From: Myxococcales bacterium
GTDB taxonomy: Bacteria; Myxococcota_A; UBA9160; UBA4427
Length of the DNA stretch: 44,508 nucleotides
NCBI GenBank assembly: GCA_014240165.1
Contig: JAAZXM010000033.1
Coordinates: forward strand, 1 to 44,508
Reading direction: 5' to 3'
Part shown: piece by piece, positions 18,348-26,838 of the stretch
How the letters are laid out: the number at the start of each line of letters is the position of its first letter
Numbering within the stretch: position 1 is the stretch's first letter
Notes under the pieces: model-generated
Database searches by the model: none
Told to the model about the DNA's origin: nothing
What the model saw: only the letters and a program-made list of their open reading frames with translations
Program-made: the position numbers and the translations under genes

Positions 18348-19007
18348 TCGAGCGCGGGCGCAGCCGGTGGCGCGGGAGGGGCGGGGGATTCGCTCGAGCG
18401 AGAGACTGATCTCGAGGAGGCCCGCCAGTCAAGGGATTCGGCTCGCCGAGAAGCCGAGGGTTTAGGCGCCGAGGTGCAGCGCCTGCGCGCCGAGGTGGCG
18501 AGCCTGTCGTCGACGGCTCCGCCGGAAGAAGACCCGCGGATCAAAGAGTTGGGTCAGGCCAAGGCAAAGGCCATCGCGGACCTGGCTGCCTCGGAGGAGG
18601 CCCTGGCGGAACTGCGCAAGGGCAAGGCTCGCTTGAAGAAAAAAATGGACACCCAGGAGTTGCTCTACGTTTCGATGCGCAGCGAACTCGATATCAAGAA
18701 GGATCGGCTGCGCGCCCAGCAGGAAATCATCGAGCGATTGCAGGCGCTCGAGGTCTCGCTGGGGGGAACGGCTGCGGCCGGGTCCGAGCCCTTGCCCGGC
18801 GCAGCAGACGCATCCGAGCCCGCTTCGGATCTCGATCTGGACCCGGCGTCCGGAACCGGCGATGAGGCCCGCGATGAGGCCCGCGGCGAGGCCGGTGATG
18901 AGGCCCGCGACGAGGCCGGCGATGACGCGCACGATGGGGGCGTAGCCGAGGGCGCGGAAGCGCCCGAAGGCGTTGACCCGGTCCCACCCGGTGAAGCCAG
19001 GGATTGA
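18348..19007 (+). CDS. Coiled-coil protein, part 2 (in-frame continuation after TAG)
   Basis: This is 219 codons continuing in the frame of the preceding gene directly after its TAG. It opens with a Gly/Ala-rich turn (SSAGAAGGAGGAGDSLERE) and continues as coiled coil (EVQRLRAEVASLSS; IADLAASEEALAELRKGKA; SELDIKKDRLRAQQEIIERL). It ends in a strongly acidic low-complexity tail. No ATG occurs before the coiled coil, and the first start codon in frame is GTG at 18474 without a good ribosome-binding site. A separate gene is therefore less likely than an interrupted or read-through one. Function is unknown. Confidence 0.55.
   Translation, partial: SSAGAAGGAGGAGDSLERETDLEEARQSRDSARREAEGLGAEVQRLRAEVASLSSTAPPEEDPRIKELGQAKAKAIADLAASEEALAELRKGKARLKKKMDTQELLYVSMRSELDIKKDRLRAQQEIIERLQALEVSLGGTAAAGSEPLPGAADASEPASDLDLDPASGTGDEARDEARGEAGDEARDEAGDDAHDGGVAEGAEAPEGVDPVPPGEARD
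18861..18932 (+). repeat. In-frame 12-bp repeats encoding an acidic tail
   Basis: Six 12-base units (first GATGAGGCCCGC) encode DEAR, DEAR, GEAG, DEAR, DEAG and DDAH in the tail of the coiled-coil protein. Unit length is a multiple of three, so copy number can change without loss of frame. Confidence 0.8.
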
Positions 19008-19011
19008 GTCT

Positions 19012-20160
19012 TCAGGCGCCCCGGATCCGCTCGAAGGCCCAGTCGAGCCACGGAAGCAGGGCCGCCAGGTCTTCTGTCTCCACGGTCGCCCCGCCCCAGA
19101 CGCGCAAGCCTGGGGGCGCTTCCTTGTAGGCGTTGATGTCGAAGGCCACGTTCTCGCTGTCGAGCAGGCTGCCGATCTTTTTGGCCGCCGAGGTGCGTTC
19201 TTCCTGGGACTGGTCGAGGAACCACGGGTCGACGATCTGCAGGCAGATCGATGTACACGAGCGGGTGCGGGGATCCGCGGCGAGAAAGTCGACCCAAGCG
19301 GTGCGCGCCACCCACTCCGCCACGCAGGCGAGGTTGGCTTCGGAGCGTTCGATCAGGGCGGGGAGTCCGCCGATTTCCTGGGCCCAGGCCAGGGCGTCCA
19401 GGACATCCTCCACGGCGATCATCGAGGGCGTGTTGATGGTTGCGCCTTCAAAGAGGCCCTCGATCAATTCGCCGTTCTTCGTCATGCGGAAGATTTTGGG
19501 GAGCGGTCGCGGGGGAGCGAAGCTTTCGAGCCTCTCCACCGCGCGGGGCGAGAGTGCGAGCATGCCGTGCGCCGCTTCGCCGCCCAGCACCTTTTGCCAC
19601 GACCAGGTCACCACGTCGAGTTTTTCGAAGGGAACCGGCATGGCGAAGACCGCCGAGGTGGCGTCGCAGAGCGCCAGGCCTTCGCGATCGTCGGGGATCC
19701 AATTCGCATCCGGCACCCGCACGCCCGAGGTGGTTCCGTTCCAGGTGAAGACCACATCGCGGCGAAAATCCACCTGGGCGAGATCCGGGAGTTCGCCGTA
19801 GTCCGCCGTGAGCCCCCGCAGATCCTCCAGGGCCAGCTGCTTCTCGGCGTCGGTCAGCCAGCCGCGCCCGAAGCTTTCCCAGGCGAGGACATCGACGCCC
19901 CGGGCACCGAGGATCGACCACATGGCCATCTCGAAGGCCCCGGTATCCGATGCCGGGACAATGGCGAGGCGGTAGTCGTCGGGTATTCCGAGCAGGGCGC
20001 GGGATTCATTGATGACCGATTGCAATCGGCCCTTGGCCGGCCCCGAACGGTGGGATCGGCCTACCAGCGCCTGCTCCAGGGCAGCCAGGGACCAACCGGG
20101 CCGCTTGGCGCAAGGACCCGAGGAGAAGTGCGGTCGCGCGGGGTGTTGGGCGGGCTTCAT
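19012..20160 (-). CDS. serC: Phosphoserine aminotransferase-like protein (SerC, Methanosarcina type)
   Basis: A 382-residue fold-type I PLP enzyme. It matches the SerC subgroup that begins with [30 protein letters not shown] and that supplies phosphoserine from 3-phosphohydroxypyruvate in serine synthesis. The PLP lysine is in [31 protein letters not shown] holds the cofactor phosphate loop, and [18 protein letters not shown] is also typical. GAGGAATACA precedes the ATG. No serA or serB is adjacent. Convergent with the coiled-coil gene, with stops five bases apart. Confidence 0.88.
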   Translation of the reverse strand: MKPAQHPARPHFSSGPCAKRPGWSLAALEQALVGRSHRSGPAKGRLQSVINESRALLGIPDDYRLAIVPASDTGAFEMAMWSILGARGVDVLAWESFGRGWLTDAEKQLALEDLRGLTADYGELPDLAQVDFRRDVVFTWNGTTSGVRVPDANWIPDDREGLALCDATSAVFAMPVPFEKLDVVTWSWQKVLGGEAAHGMLALSPRAVERLESFAPPRPLPKIFRMTKNGELIEGLFEGATINTPSMIAVEDVLDALAWAQEIGGLPALIERSEANLACVAEWVARTAWVDFLAADPRTRSCTSICLQIVDPWFLDQSQEERTSAAKKIGSLLDSENVAFDINAYKEAPPGLRVWGGATVETEDLAALLPWLDWAFERIRGA

Positions 20161-20331
20161 TGTATTCCTCGGGTCTGGGCTCTGACCCCCCAGCACCGTG
20201 CCGGGGCGGGGCAGGGCGCGGAGTCTATCGCGCGGGCGGGGGCGGGCCAGCCGGGGTAGATTGCGCCCTCGCCGGGGAGGCCGGGGAGTCCAAAAAGGGC
20301 TCCTCCATCCCGAGGTCGAAGGAGGAGCGGG

Positions 20332-20715
20332 TTGGTTCCGAGCAAGGAATGTGTGGGGCGCCGCCGGATGCGCTGGGGAGTTGCCGTTCTCCTGAGCGTC
20401 GGTCTGGTGGGGTGCGCTCCCTGGCAGGTGGTCGGGGTGGAAGCCGGTCCCGAACCCCTGGACGTCTTTGTGGACGGCCAACGGATCGTCGAGCTTCCCG
20501 GCGACGGCCTGCGCCTGCGCTCGGATCGCAGCCATGTCCTGCATTTCGAGAAGCCCGGCTATCGCTCCGAACAGGTGATCCTAGAGAGCCTCGTCGGCGA
20601 AGAGGGGCCGCTTTTGCGCCCCGCAAGCGTTTCCGTGCAGCTCCGTCCCGTCGAGATCCGCAGTCCGCAGATCGACGTCGAACTGCAGCCCATCTCCGGA
20701 GGAGTCACCCCGTGA
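20332..20715 (+). CDS. Small lipoprotein
   Basis: A 127-residue envelope lipoprotein. The hydrophobic stretch [14 protein letters not shown] ends in a lipobox (LVGC, Cys28). The remainder ([37 protein letters not shown]) resembles PEGA-like beta domains that present short beta-hairpins on the surface. The TTG at 20332 is preceded by GGAGGAG; an ATG at 20368 would give a shorter signal peptide. The gene overlaps the KshB-like reductase by four bases (GTGA), so they are translationally coupled, although no functional link is known. Confidence 0.75.
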   Translation: MVPSKECVGRRRMRWGVAVLLSVGLVGCAPWQVVGVEAGPEPLDVFVDGQRIVELPGDGLRLRSDRSHVLHFEKPGYRSEQVILESLVGEEGPLLRPASVSVQLRPVEIRSPQIDVELQPISGGVTP

Positions 20716-21749
20716 CGAACCAAGCTGGTCCCTATTTCGATTTGCAGGTGGAGCGGGTGATCGATGAAACCCACGATGCCCGCTCTTTTGTCCTGACGAT
20801 TCCCCAGGAACTCGAAGCGACCTTCGCGTATCGCGCGGGGCAGTTCCTGACCTTTGGCGTGCCCCTGGGCGACCATCACCTGGTGCGTTGTTATTCGCTG
20901 GCCAGTTGTCCGGAAACCGAATCCGAGCACAAGGTCACCGTCAAGCGCATCGACGATGGCCGGATATCGAATTGGTTCAACGAAAATGTCGAAGCGGGGC
21001 ACACGCTCCACGTCATGAAACCCGCCGGACATTTTTGTCTTGCGGATCGGCAGACCCCCCTGGTTTTCTTCGGCGCCGGGAGCGGGATCACGCCCATCGC
21101 CTCCCTCATCAAGACCGCGTTGGCCACCACCAAGCGCCGCCTCCACCTCGTCTATGCCAACCGCGATGCCGATTCAGTCATTTTTTCAACTGAACTCCAG
21201 GCGCTGGCCGCACAGTATCCGGATCGTTTCGAACTCACCCATCGCCTGGATGATGTGGACGGCTTTCTCGATGTGCCCGCCGCCCAGAAAATCGTGGCTG
21301 CCGATCCGGGCGCGGATTTCTATATCTGCGGGCCCGGGGTCTTCATGGACGTGGTCGAAGCCGCTCTCGCCGCTGGGTCCGTGGCGGAGGAGCAGATTTT
21401 TATCTAGCGCTTTGTCACGCCGGATCTCGATGCGGCGGCCGCCGCGACCGCAACCGGGCAGGCGACGGACGTGCTTCGTATCTCTCTCGACGGGGAAGTC
21501 CACGAGGTGCCGGTGCAGGAGAACGAGACGATCCTGGCCGCGTGTCATCGTGCGGGGATCGATGCGCCCTGCGCGTGTACCGAGGGCTATTGCGGCGCCT
21601 GCATGGCCAAGGTGAAGCAGGGCGAGGTCGAGATGCTCCTCAATGATGGAGGCCTCGACGACGACCAGGTCGAAGAGGGTTGGGTGCTCACCTGCCAGAC
21701 CCGGGTGTGCTCGGCGGGTGTCCAGGTGGATTATCCCGACGCGGACTAG
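20712..21749 (+). pseudogene. kshB: KshB-like ferredoxin-NAD(P)H reductase, interrupted by in-frame TAG
   Basis: The full frame encodes a class IA oxygenase reductase: an FAD domain (RCYSLAS), an NAD domain (FGAGSGITP, YICGP) and a C-terminal plant-type [2Fe-2S] domain (CTEGYCGAC plus LTC). The order and wording match the reductase of 3-ketosteroid 9-alpha-hydroxylase (KshB). At 21405-21407 the codon is TAG where relatives have glutamate (FIERF; here FI-stop-RF), and the frame resumes at once. The first part alone (231 residues) is a complete flavin reductase lacking its iron-sulfur domain. GTG at 21471, with GGGCAGG upstream, could start a separate 92-residue ferredoxin. It could be a sequence error, a mutation, read-through or a real split. 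It starts at GTG, overlapping the lipoprotein gene. Confidence 0.75.
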
Positions 21750-21772
21750 TCCGGTTTGGACCGCGTGGGTCG

Positions 21773-22432
21773 TTAGTCGGTCAGCTTCAGTTCGATGACT
21801 GCGGACAGTTCCTCGAGGGCCTGCTCCGGGGTATTCACCTTGATGGTGGTCATCCCCATAGCCCGGGCGGCCTTGAGGTTGGTCCCGATATCGTCGAGGA
21901 ATACGGCTTCATCGGGTTCGACCCCGAGGCGCTCACACGCCAGGGTGTAGATGCGTGGGTCGGGCTTGCGCAGGCCTTCGACGCTGGACTCGACGAAGAC
22001 GTCGAAGAGATCGGCCAGAGCGCGGGTTCCGTCTCCCGTCGGGCCACCCGCTTCGTTCTCCTGGCCGTCGTCCTCGTTGGCCCAGTTGTTGGTGAGTGCT
22101 CCGGCCCGGTAGCCCTCGGCGCGAATGCGGCGAATCGCTTCGATCATGATGGGCCGGGGCAACGACTCCAGGGCCATACGCTCGAACATGGTCCGCGCCG
22201 AGAGGGTTTGCCCCGCCGCCTGGCAATCGGCCTCGAAGTCGGTGTAGAAGGTCTCCATGGAGATCTCGCCGCGTTCGAGTCGCGACCAGGCGCCGCTCGG
22301 TGCGGTGTCGGCGACGACGTGATTGACGAAATTCTCGGGCAATCCGATTTCGCGTTCATACGCCGCGATGGCATGCAGGGGCGAGCCGAGTACGACGCCG
22401 CCGAGGTCAAAGATGATGGCCCGAATCGTCAT
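21773..22432 (-). CDS. HAD-family hydrolase (subfamily IA)
   Basis: A 219-residue haloacid-dehalogenase-fold hydrolase. Motif I is FDLGGVV, with glycine in place of the second aspartate, as in the phosphatase domains of soluble epoxide hydrolase and ACAD10-like proteins. Motif II is LTNNW, motif III is KPDPRIY, and motif IV is VFLDDIGTNLKAA. The substrate is unknown; the DxG form suggests a specialised phosphatase or a dehalogenase-like role. The ATG overlaps the stop of the upstream endonuclease/phosphatase-fold gene by four bases, so the two are coupled. Confidence 0.88.
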   Translation of the reverse strand: MTIRAIIFDLGGVVLGSPLHAIAAYEREIGLPENFVNHVVADTAPSGAWSRLERGEISMETFYTDFEADCQAAGQTLSARTMFERMALESLPRPIMIEAIRRIRAEGYRAGALTNNWANEDDGQENEAGGPTGDGTRALADLFDVFVESSVEGLRKPDPRIYTLACERLGVEPDEAVFLDDIGTNLKAARAMGMTTIKVNTPEQALEELSAVIELKLTD

Positions 22433-23607
22433 GGGGCGCGGAGCCTAACCGATCCCGGGCCCTCCGCCCCGAGCCCCGCGAGGATTTCCCGGATCTGGGC
22501 GTAACCGGCGATCTCATCCTCTGCGACCCAATGGGATCCCAGGGCGGCCGCGAGTCCACCGAAGAGCCCGAGCCCCGCGAGCCCCGCCAGCGATCCGGTC
22601 AAGAAACGCCGCCGACGCTGACGGGCCTGCCCCGCCGCCGCGCCCAGCAGCAACCCGGCGGCCGCGCCCCCGCCGGCTTGGGCGAGTTCGCGCCCCCGCC
22701 GGGCCCGGGCGCGCCGGACTCCGAAGTCCAGGGCGGCCTGGGCCCGAAGCAGCGCTTCGGCATCCGGCGCGGCCGGGGCCCCGGCTTCTGCGCGAGGGGT
22801 GATTTCGACTTCGGCCCAAACCCCCGCATGATCCGAGTAGGCGCCGGGCTCGCCGCTAAAGGTGAGCGCCTGGTCGAAGGTTCGCTCGAGGGCGATCGGA
22901 TCGATCGCGTGCGAGCGACCGTCTCGCGCGAGCAAGAGGTCGATGCGGGCGGGACCCGCTTGGCGCCCGCGATAGGGATGGGGGGCCAGGCAAGTGGGTT
23001 GGCGGCGATCCAGCGAGACCGCCAGATCGCGAAGGCCGCTGAGTCCCAGCAGGATCGCGTAGGCGTCCTCTCCCTCGGCACTATTGAAATCGCCCGCGGC
23101 AACCACGGGCGTTGCCAGGCCGCGCACGTAGGCGGCGAGTTCGATGGCCTGGGCGGCGCGGACGCCCCGGTATTCGTCCTCGGTGCCGGGCTCGGTATAG
23201 CCCGCGTGCAGGTGGGTGTTGATGAAAGTCACTGGCCCTTCCGCGGTCTCCAGGTCCAGGTGGGCAAAGCCCTTGCCGCCGTAGTAGTCCGCGTGTTGGG
23301 GGCGTTGGGGGAGTCCCGCCAGGCGGTAGCGGATAAATTCGCGCCGCACGATGGGAAGCCGACTCAGCACCATCAGCCCGCTGCCCCCGAAGGCCGCACG
23401 CCGGTGCCAAAGCGCGGAGTAGCCCGCTTGTTTTCCCGCCTGGGCGAGGAGCGCCCGGCCGCCCGCGGTCCAGACTTCCTGAAGGGCGATGACGTCGGCG
23501 TCCGAGGCCGCGAAGCCTTCACCGATGGCGTGCATTCGCGCGTCGTGGTGGCGGGCGATGCCGAGGGGAAGGCCCCAGACGTTGAGGGTCAGGACGCGCA
23601 GGCGCAT
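22429..23607 (-). CDS. Endonuclease/exonuclease/phosphatase family protein, sphingomyelinase-like
   Basis: A 392-residue protein with an N-terminal EEP metal-dependent phosphodiesterase domain. The ladder of motifs is intact: LNVWGLP, QEVW (metal-binding Glu), GDFNS and a terminal SDHAGV. After about residue 255 comes an Ala/Arg-rich linker. Two hydrophobic stretches follow (AAAGLLLGAAAG and LAGLAGLGLFGGLAAALGS), then a short acidic tail, so the catalytic domain is likely tethered to the membrane. This layout is like neutral sphingomyelinase (SMPD2 type); a phospholipid or nucleic-acid substrate is equally possible. No strong ribosome-binding site stands before the ATG. Confidence 0.8.
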   Translation of the reverse strand: MRLRVLTLNVWGLPLGIARHHDARMHAIGEGFAASDADVIALQEVWTAGGRALLAQAGKQAGYSALWHRRAAFGGSGLMVLSRLPIVRREFIRYRLAGLPQRPQHADYYGGKGFAHLDLETAEGPVTFINTHLHAGYTEPGTEDEYRGVRAAQAIELAAYVRGLATPVVAAGDFNSAEGEDAYAILLGLSGLRDLAVSLDRRQPTCLAPHPYRGRQAGPARIDLLLARDGRSHAIDPIALERTFDQALTFSGEPGAYSDHAGVWAEVEITPRAEAGAPAAPDAEALLRAQAALDFGVRRARARRGRELAQAGGGAAAGLLLGAAAGQARQRRRRFLTGSLAGLAGLGLFGGLAAALGSHWVAEDEIAGYAQIREILAGLGAEGPGSVRLRAP

Positions 23608-23753
23608 GAGGGACGAGCGTAGCAGTCTCCGATGGGTGCCCGGGCGGGGGCGTTCCGAGGGCCGTTTCCCTTTGTCGAGGTCGAAGGCCAAATGGCCCTC
23701 AGGAGCTAGAGTTGTGCGCTCTGCGAACCCAAAACATCGAGGAGTTCAGGGCC

Positions 23754-24578
23754 ATGTACGAGCAGATTACCTATGCGGTTGACGATCCCATCGCGACGAT
23801 CAAACTGAACCGCCCGGACCGGCTCAACGCCTGGACCGATCGCATGGCGGCCGAGGTCAAGCACGCCTTCGCCCAGGCCGAGGAAGACCCGGCCGTGGTG
23901 GTCATCGTGCTGACCGGTGAGGGCCGGGGCTTTTGCGCCGGAGCCGATCTCAAGGGGCTGCAGAATCTCAGCAGCGGCCAGGCCCGGGGCGATGGCGGGG
24001 GCAACCCCTTGGAGGCCAGTCCGGGGGATGCGGCGATGCACGAGTCGTTTCGCGGCCACTACTCCTATCTCATGTCGATCCGCAAGCCGGTGATCGCCGC
24101 CATCAATGGGCCCTGCGCGGGTATGGCCATGCCGATCTCCCTGTGTTGCGACATGCGCTTCGCGTCGGATAAAGCGGTCTTTACCACCGCCTTCGCCCGC
24201 CGTGGCCTGATTGCCGAGTGGGGGATCAGTTGGACCCTGACCCGATTGGTCGGTCCCGCCCACGCCATGGATCTCATCCTGTCGGCCCGGAGAGTCGACG
24301 CCCACGAGGCCGAGCGCATCGGCCTGGTGAACAAGGTCTATCCCCACGACGAACTCATGCCCGCGGTGAAAGCGTATGCGAAGGAGATGGCCAGCCAGTG
24401 TTCGCCCTCATCGCTGGCGGTCATGAAACAGCAGATCTACCAGGACATGACCGAGAACCTGGCTCACGCCAACGCGGATTCGTTGCGGCTCATGCAGGAG
24501 AGCTTCAATCGCCCGGATTTCAAGGAGGGGGTGGACTCCTTCGTTGAGAAGCGCCCGCCGAAATTTTCCAGGGTCTAG
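23754..24578 (+). CDS. Enoyl-CoA hydratase/isomerase family protein
   Basis: A 274-residue crotonase. NRPDRLNAW and GEGRGFCAGADLKGL provide the CoA site and first oxyanion hole; NGPCAGMAMPISLCCDMRFA provides the second. RRGLIAEWGISWTLTRLVG carries one catalytic acid (Glu) in the second half of the active site. The C-terminal helix SLRLMQESFNRPDFKEGVDSF is typical. It would act on an enoyl-CoA in beta-oxidation, plausibly serving the sterol or fatty-acid genes further along. A GAGGAG precedes the ATG by about ten bases. Its stop codon shares the CTAG palindrome with the stop of the convergent ATP-grasp-like gene. Confidence 0.9.
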   Translation: MYEQITYAVDDPIATIKLNRPDRLNAWTDRMAAEVKHAFAQAEEDPAVVVIVLTGEGRGFCAGADLKGLQNLSSGQARGDGGGNPLEASPGDAAMHESFRGHYSYLMSIRKPVIAAINGPCAGMAMPISLCCDMRFASDKAVFTTAFARRGLIAEWGISWTLTRLVGPAHAMDLILSARRVDAHEAERIGLVNKVYPHDELMPAVKAYAKEMASQCSPSSLAVMKQQIYQDMTENLAHANADSLRLMQESFNRPDFKEGVDSFVEKRPPKFSRV

Positions 24579-25789
24579 TCGCCGGGCCCAGCCGGGCTCG
24601 CCAAGACGTCGCGGAGGGTCGCGGCGTCCGCGGCAAAGAGCAGGGCGGGCCGGGCGACGGTGGCCTCCGCCTCTGGCCCAGCAGTCGCTGGGTTTGGGGC
24701 GTCGTGGAGCGGGAGCAGCAGGGATTCGGGGCCGGCCGCTTCGGCGAGACTCGCCCAGTCGTCCCAATCGCCCGGGGGATCGAGGGCGAAGAGAAAGCCC
24801 CGGCGCTCTCCCGGCTGGAGCCCCAGGGCGGGCGCCGCTTGGCGCGCCGCTCGCCGCAACAGCCCCGCGACGATGATCCCCACCGTGAAGCGGGCGTTGA
24901 ATTCGACCAGGGGCCGCAGCACGGGGCTGGCTTCAGCGGGCGAATCGGACTCGGCGCCCCCAGGCCCCTCGAACGCGAAACCGTCGACGCCGCACGGGCC
25001 CCAATAGCCCGCCTGTTGGGCGCTGATCGCAATGGCCGCCGCGGCTTCGCGCATGGCTTCCTCGTAGGGCCCGCCACTGAAGACCCGCCAGCGGGAATCC
25101 ACCTCGCCGAGATGCCCGGCGTAGACGCCGCTGGGAGCTAGCCACTGTTGGGCGGCTCCGAGCAGGGTGATTTCTCCGCCGCCCTCGGGCGCAGGGGGGG
25201 CGATATGAAGCATTACCGAGAGGTCCGTGGTCCGCTCCAGCCAGGGCTCGAGAAGCGCGCCCCCCTGACGCGCGAATCGCGGCAGGGCGGCGCGCAGCTT
25301 TTCGGGTTCGAGGGCGTCGGCGCGGCCGCCCACCCGGCCTCGGCCGCTGCTCCCCAGCCGGGGCTTGAGGGTGAAGCGGCCCCGGGTCCAGGCCGGCCAT
25401 GCCCGCAGGCGCGCTTGAAGGTCGGCCAGCCAGGCTTCGGCATCGCCCAATTCGCGGGGTGAATAACTGTGAATCAAGCCATCCAGGCATTTCGGTTGAT
25501 AACCCGAAGCCGCCGCGAAGTCGGCCGCAAAGGCCTTGTCGTGGCTGGTCTCGACCGCCGACACGGGAGGCGCGGGCAGGTCGGCCCCCGAGGCGCTCAG
25601 GACTTCCCGGGCGCCCGCGTCGGCGAGCCAACAGGCACTCGGGAGCGCTTCGAGCCAGGCAAAGGCCGCCTCGTCGGGTCGGGCACCCAAGGCCGGGGGC
25701 CAGTTTTCCTCGGCGGGGTGCACCGCAGGGCCGACCCGGGCCTGGCGGGGCCCGAAGAGATGGCGCCAGAGGCCGAGGGTCGCCGCCAC
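24575..25789 (-). CDS. ATP-grasp-like protein
   Basis: A protein of at least 404 residues with ATP-grasp features. RFTLKPRLGSSGRGRVGG resembles the phosphate-binding loop. GGALLEPWLERTTDLSVML is the strand with the adenine-contacting Glu, and a late VEFNARFTVG holds the metal-binding Glu and Asn. ATP-grasp enzymes ligate a carboxylate to an amine or thiol; the substrate is unknown. The annotated start is GTG at 25789. However, the frame stays open and protein-like upstream (ISLYPNLGAEEGPDWPRHAAL) to near AGGAG at about 25880, without ATG, GTG or TTG. It lies directly downstream of the DUF455 gene on the same strand. Confidence 0.7.
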   Translation of the reverse strand: MAATLGLWRHLFGPRQARVGPAVHPAEENWPPALGARPDEAAFAWLEALPSACWLADAGAREVLSASGADLPAPPVSAVETSHDKAFAADFAAASGYQPKCLDGLIHSYSPRELGDAEAWLADLQARLRAWPAWTRGRFTLKPRLGSSGRGRVGGRADALEPEKLRAALPRFARQGGALLEPWLERTTDLSVMLHIAPPAPEGGGEITLLGAAQQWLAPSGVYAGHLGEVDSRWRVFSGGPYEEAMREAAAAIAISAQQAGYWGPCGVDGFAFEGPGGAESDSPAEASPVLRPLVEFNARFTVGIIVAGLLRRAARQAAPALGLQPGERRGFLFALDPPGDWDDWASLAEAAGPESLLLPLHDAPNPATAGPEAEATVARPALLFAADAATLRDVLASPAGPGD

Positions 25790-25869
25790 CCGGGGCAGGG
25801 CGGCGTGCCGGGGCCAGTCGGGCCCCTCCTCGGCGCCGAGGTTCGGGTAGAGGCTGATCGGTGCGTGGG

Positions 25870-26724
25870 CTACGGGCGTTCTCCTGGCGGGCGGTTCGCG
25901 CTGGCGAGTTCTTGGCTCGAGCGCGCCCGGCGCACGTGTTCGATGAAGGGTTCGCTGAGCCCCGCGGCTCGCCGGCCTTCGGCATTGAAGCGCCGCCCCT
26001 TGGCACGACTGGCGGCCAGGGGGTAGGGGACCGCCGCGTCGTACGCCGCGACGGGATCGTCCGCGTCATCGGGCGAAAGGCGGCTGAGCCAGCGCGCCGC
26101 CAGGGCGACGTGTTGGATCTCGTCTTCGTAGACCTCTTGGAAGACCCGGGCGCTGGCTTCGTCCCCGGCTTCGCGAAAGGCGTCGCGGTAGGCGAGGGTG
26201 AAGTCGAGGTTGGCTTGCTCGAGGGTCAGCCCCAAGCCGGCCAGGAAGGCCCGAGGGCCGTGGGGCGAGGCATCAAAACCCGGCACCTGCTTCCAGAAAT
26301 AATCCGCTTGGGGATGCTCGCCGAGTTCACTCCCGAGGAACGCCAAGCGCTCGAGATAGAGCGAGCAGTGGCGCTGCTCGTCCGCCAGCGCATCGCGCCA
26401 GCCCTTTCGCAGGCCCGGGGGAACGTCGGGCCAGCGCAGAAGTGCCCAGGCAAAGAGTTCCACCGCCATCAATTCGTGGTGGGCGAAACGGGCCAGGCAA
26501 ACGGCACGGAGCGCCGGGTCGGCGAGTTGGCCGGGCCGGGGCAGGGCGGCGGCTCCGCCCTCCATGGCCAGCCCCGGATCTCGCGCCGGTCGGTTGGGGG
26601 GCGGCGCGCCGTGGGGCCCCGCCTGCAGGTCCGAATCCGGGGGAGGTTCGAGCTTGCTCGCCAGATCGCCTCGGAGCAGGATTCGGCGGCAAAAGGCATC
26701 GAGGCCGGTTTCAGGGGGCTCCAT
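25870..26724 (-). CDS. DUF455 ferritin-like domain protein
   Basis: A 284-residue four-helix-bundle protein of the DUF455 (ferritin-like, MiaE-related) family. The metal-ligand pattern is visible: HHELMAVELFAWALL, DEQRHCSLYLERL, ANLDFTLAY and EVYEDEIQHVALAARW, i.e. repeated ExxH-type pairs on four helices. A diiron oxygenase or hydroxylase role is plausible from the fold but unproved for the family. The ATG at 26724 has only a weak ribosome-binding site. The gene is divergent from the TetR regulator and shares the 114-base intergenic region with its operators, so TetR may control it too. Confidence 0.85.
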   Translation of the reverse strand: MEPPETGLDAFCRRILLRGDLASKLEPPPDSDLQAGPHGAPPPNRPARDPGLAMEGGAAALPRPGQLADPALRAVCLARFAHHELMAVELFAWALLRWPDVPPGLRKGWRDALADEQRHCSLYLERLAFLGSELGEHPQADYFWKQVPGFDASPHGPRAFLAGLGLTLEQANLDFTLAYRDAFREAGDEASARVFQEVYEDEIQHVALAARWLSRLSPDDADDPVAAYDAAVPYPLAASRAKGRRFNAEGRRAAGLSEPFIEHVRRARSSQELASANRPPGERP

Positions 26725-26795
26725 GCGGCCAAGCCTAGGGGACCCGCGCCCTCGGGCGCTATCGAGGGCCCTCGGCCCGGCCAGGCGGCGAGAAT

Positions 26796-26829
26796 GGAAC
26801 GTGTTTCCCTGGCGAGTGAAACGTGTTTC
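26796..26829. promoter_or_regulatory. Two operator-like sites before the TetR gene
   Basis: The core AACGTGTT occurs twice, at 26798-26805 and 26820-26827. Spacing is 22 bases, about two helical turns. Each core is embedded in a partial palindrome (GGAACGTGTTTCC and GAAACGTGTTTC). TetR regulators commonly repress themselves from such sites, and the same core recurs at 35359-35366. Confidence 0.65.
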
Positions 26830-26838
26830 AATGACTCC

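Noticed and set aside
18345-21407. Genome-wide reassignment of TAG or pyrrolysine use
   Set aside because: Many clear genes in the window end in TAG, and no pyl genes are seen. Only local explanations remain.
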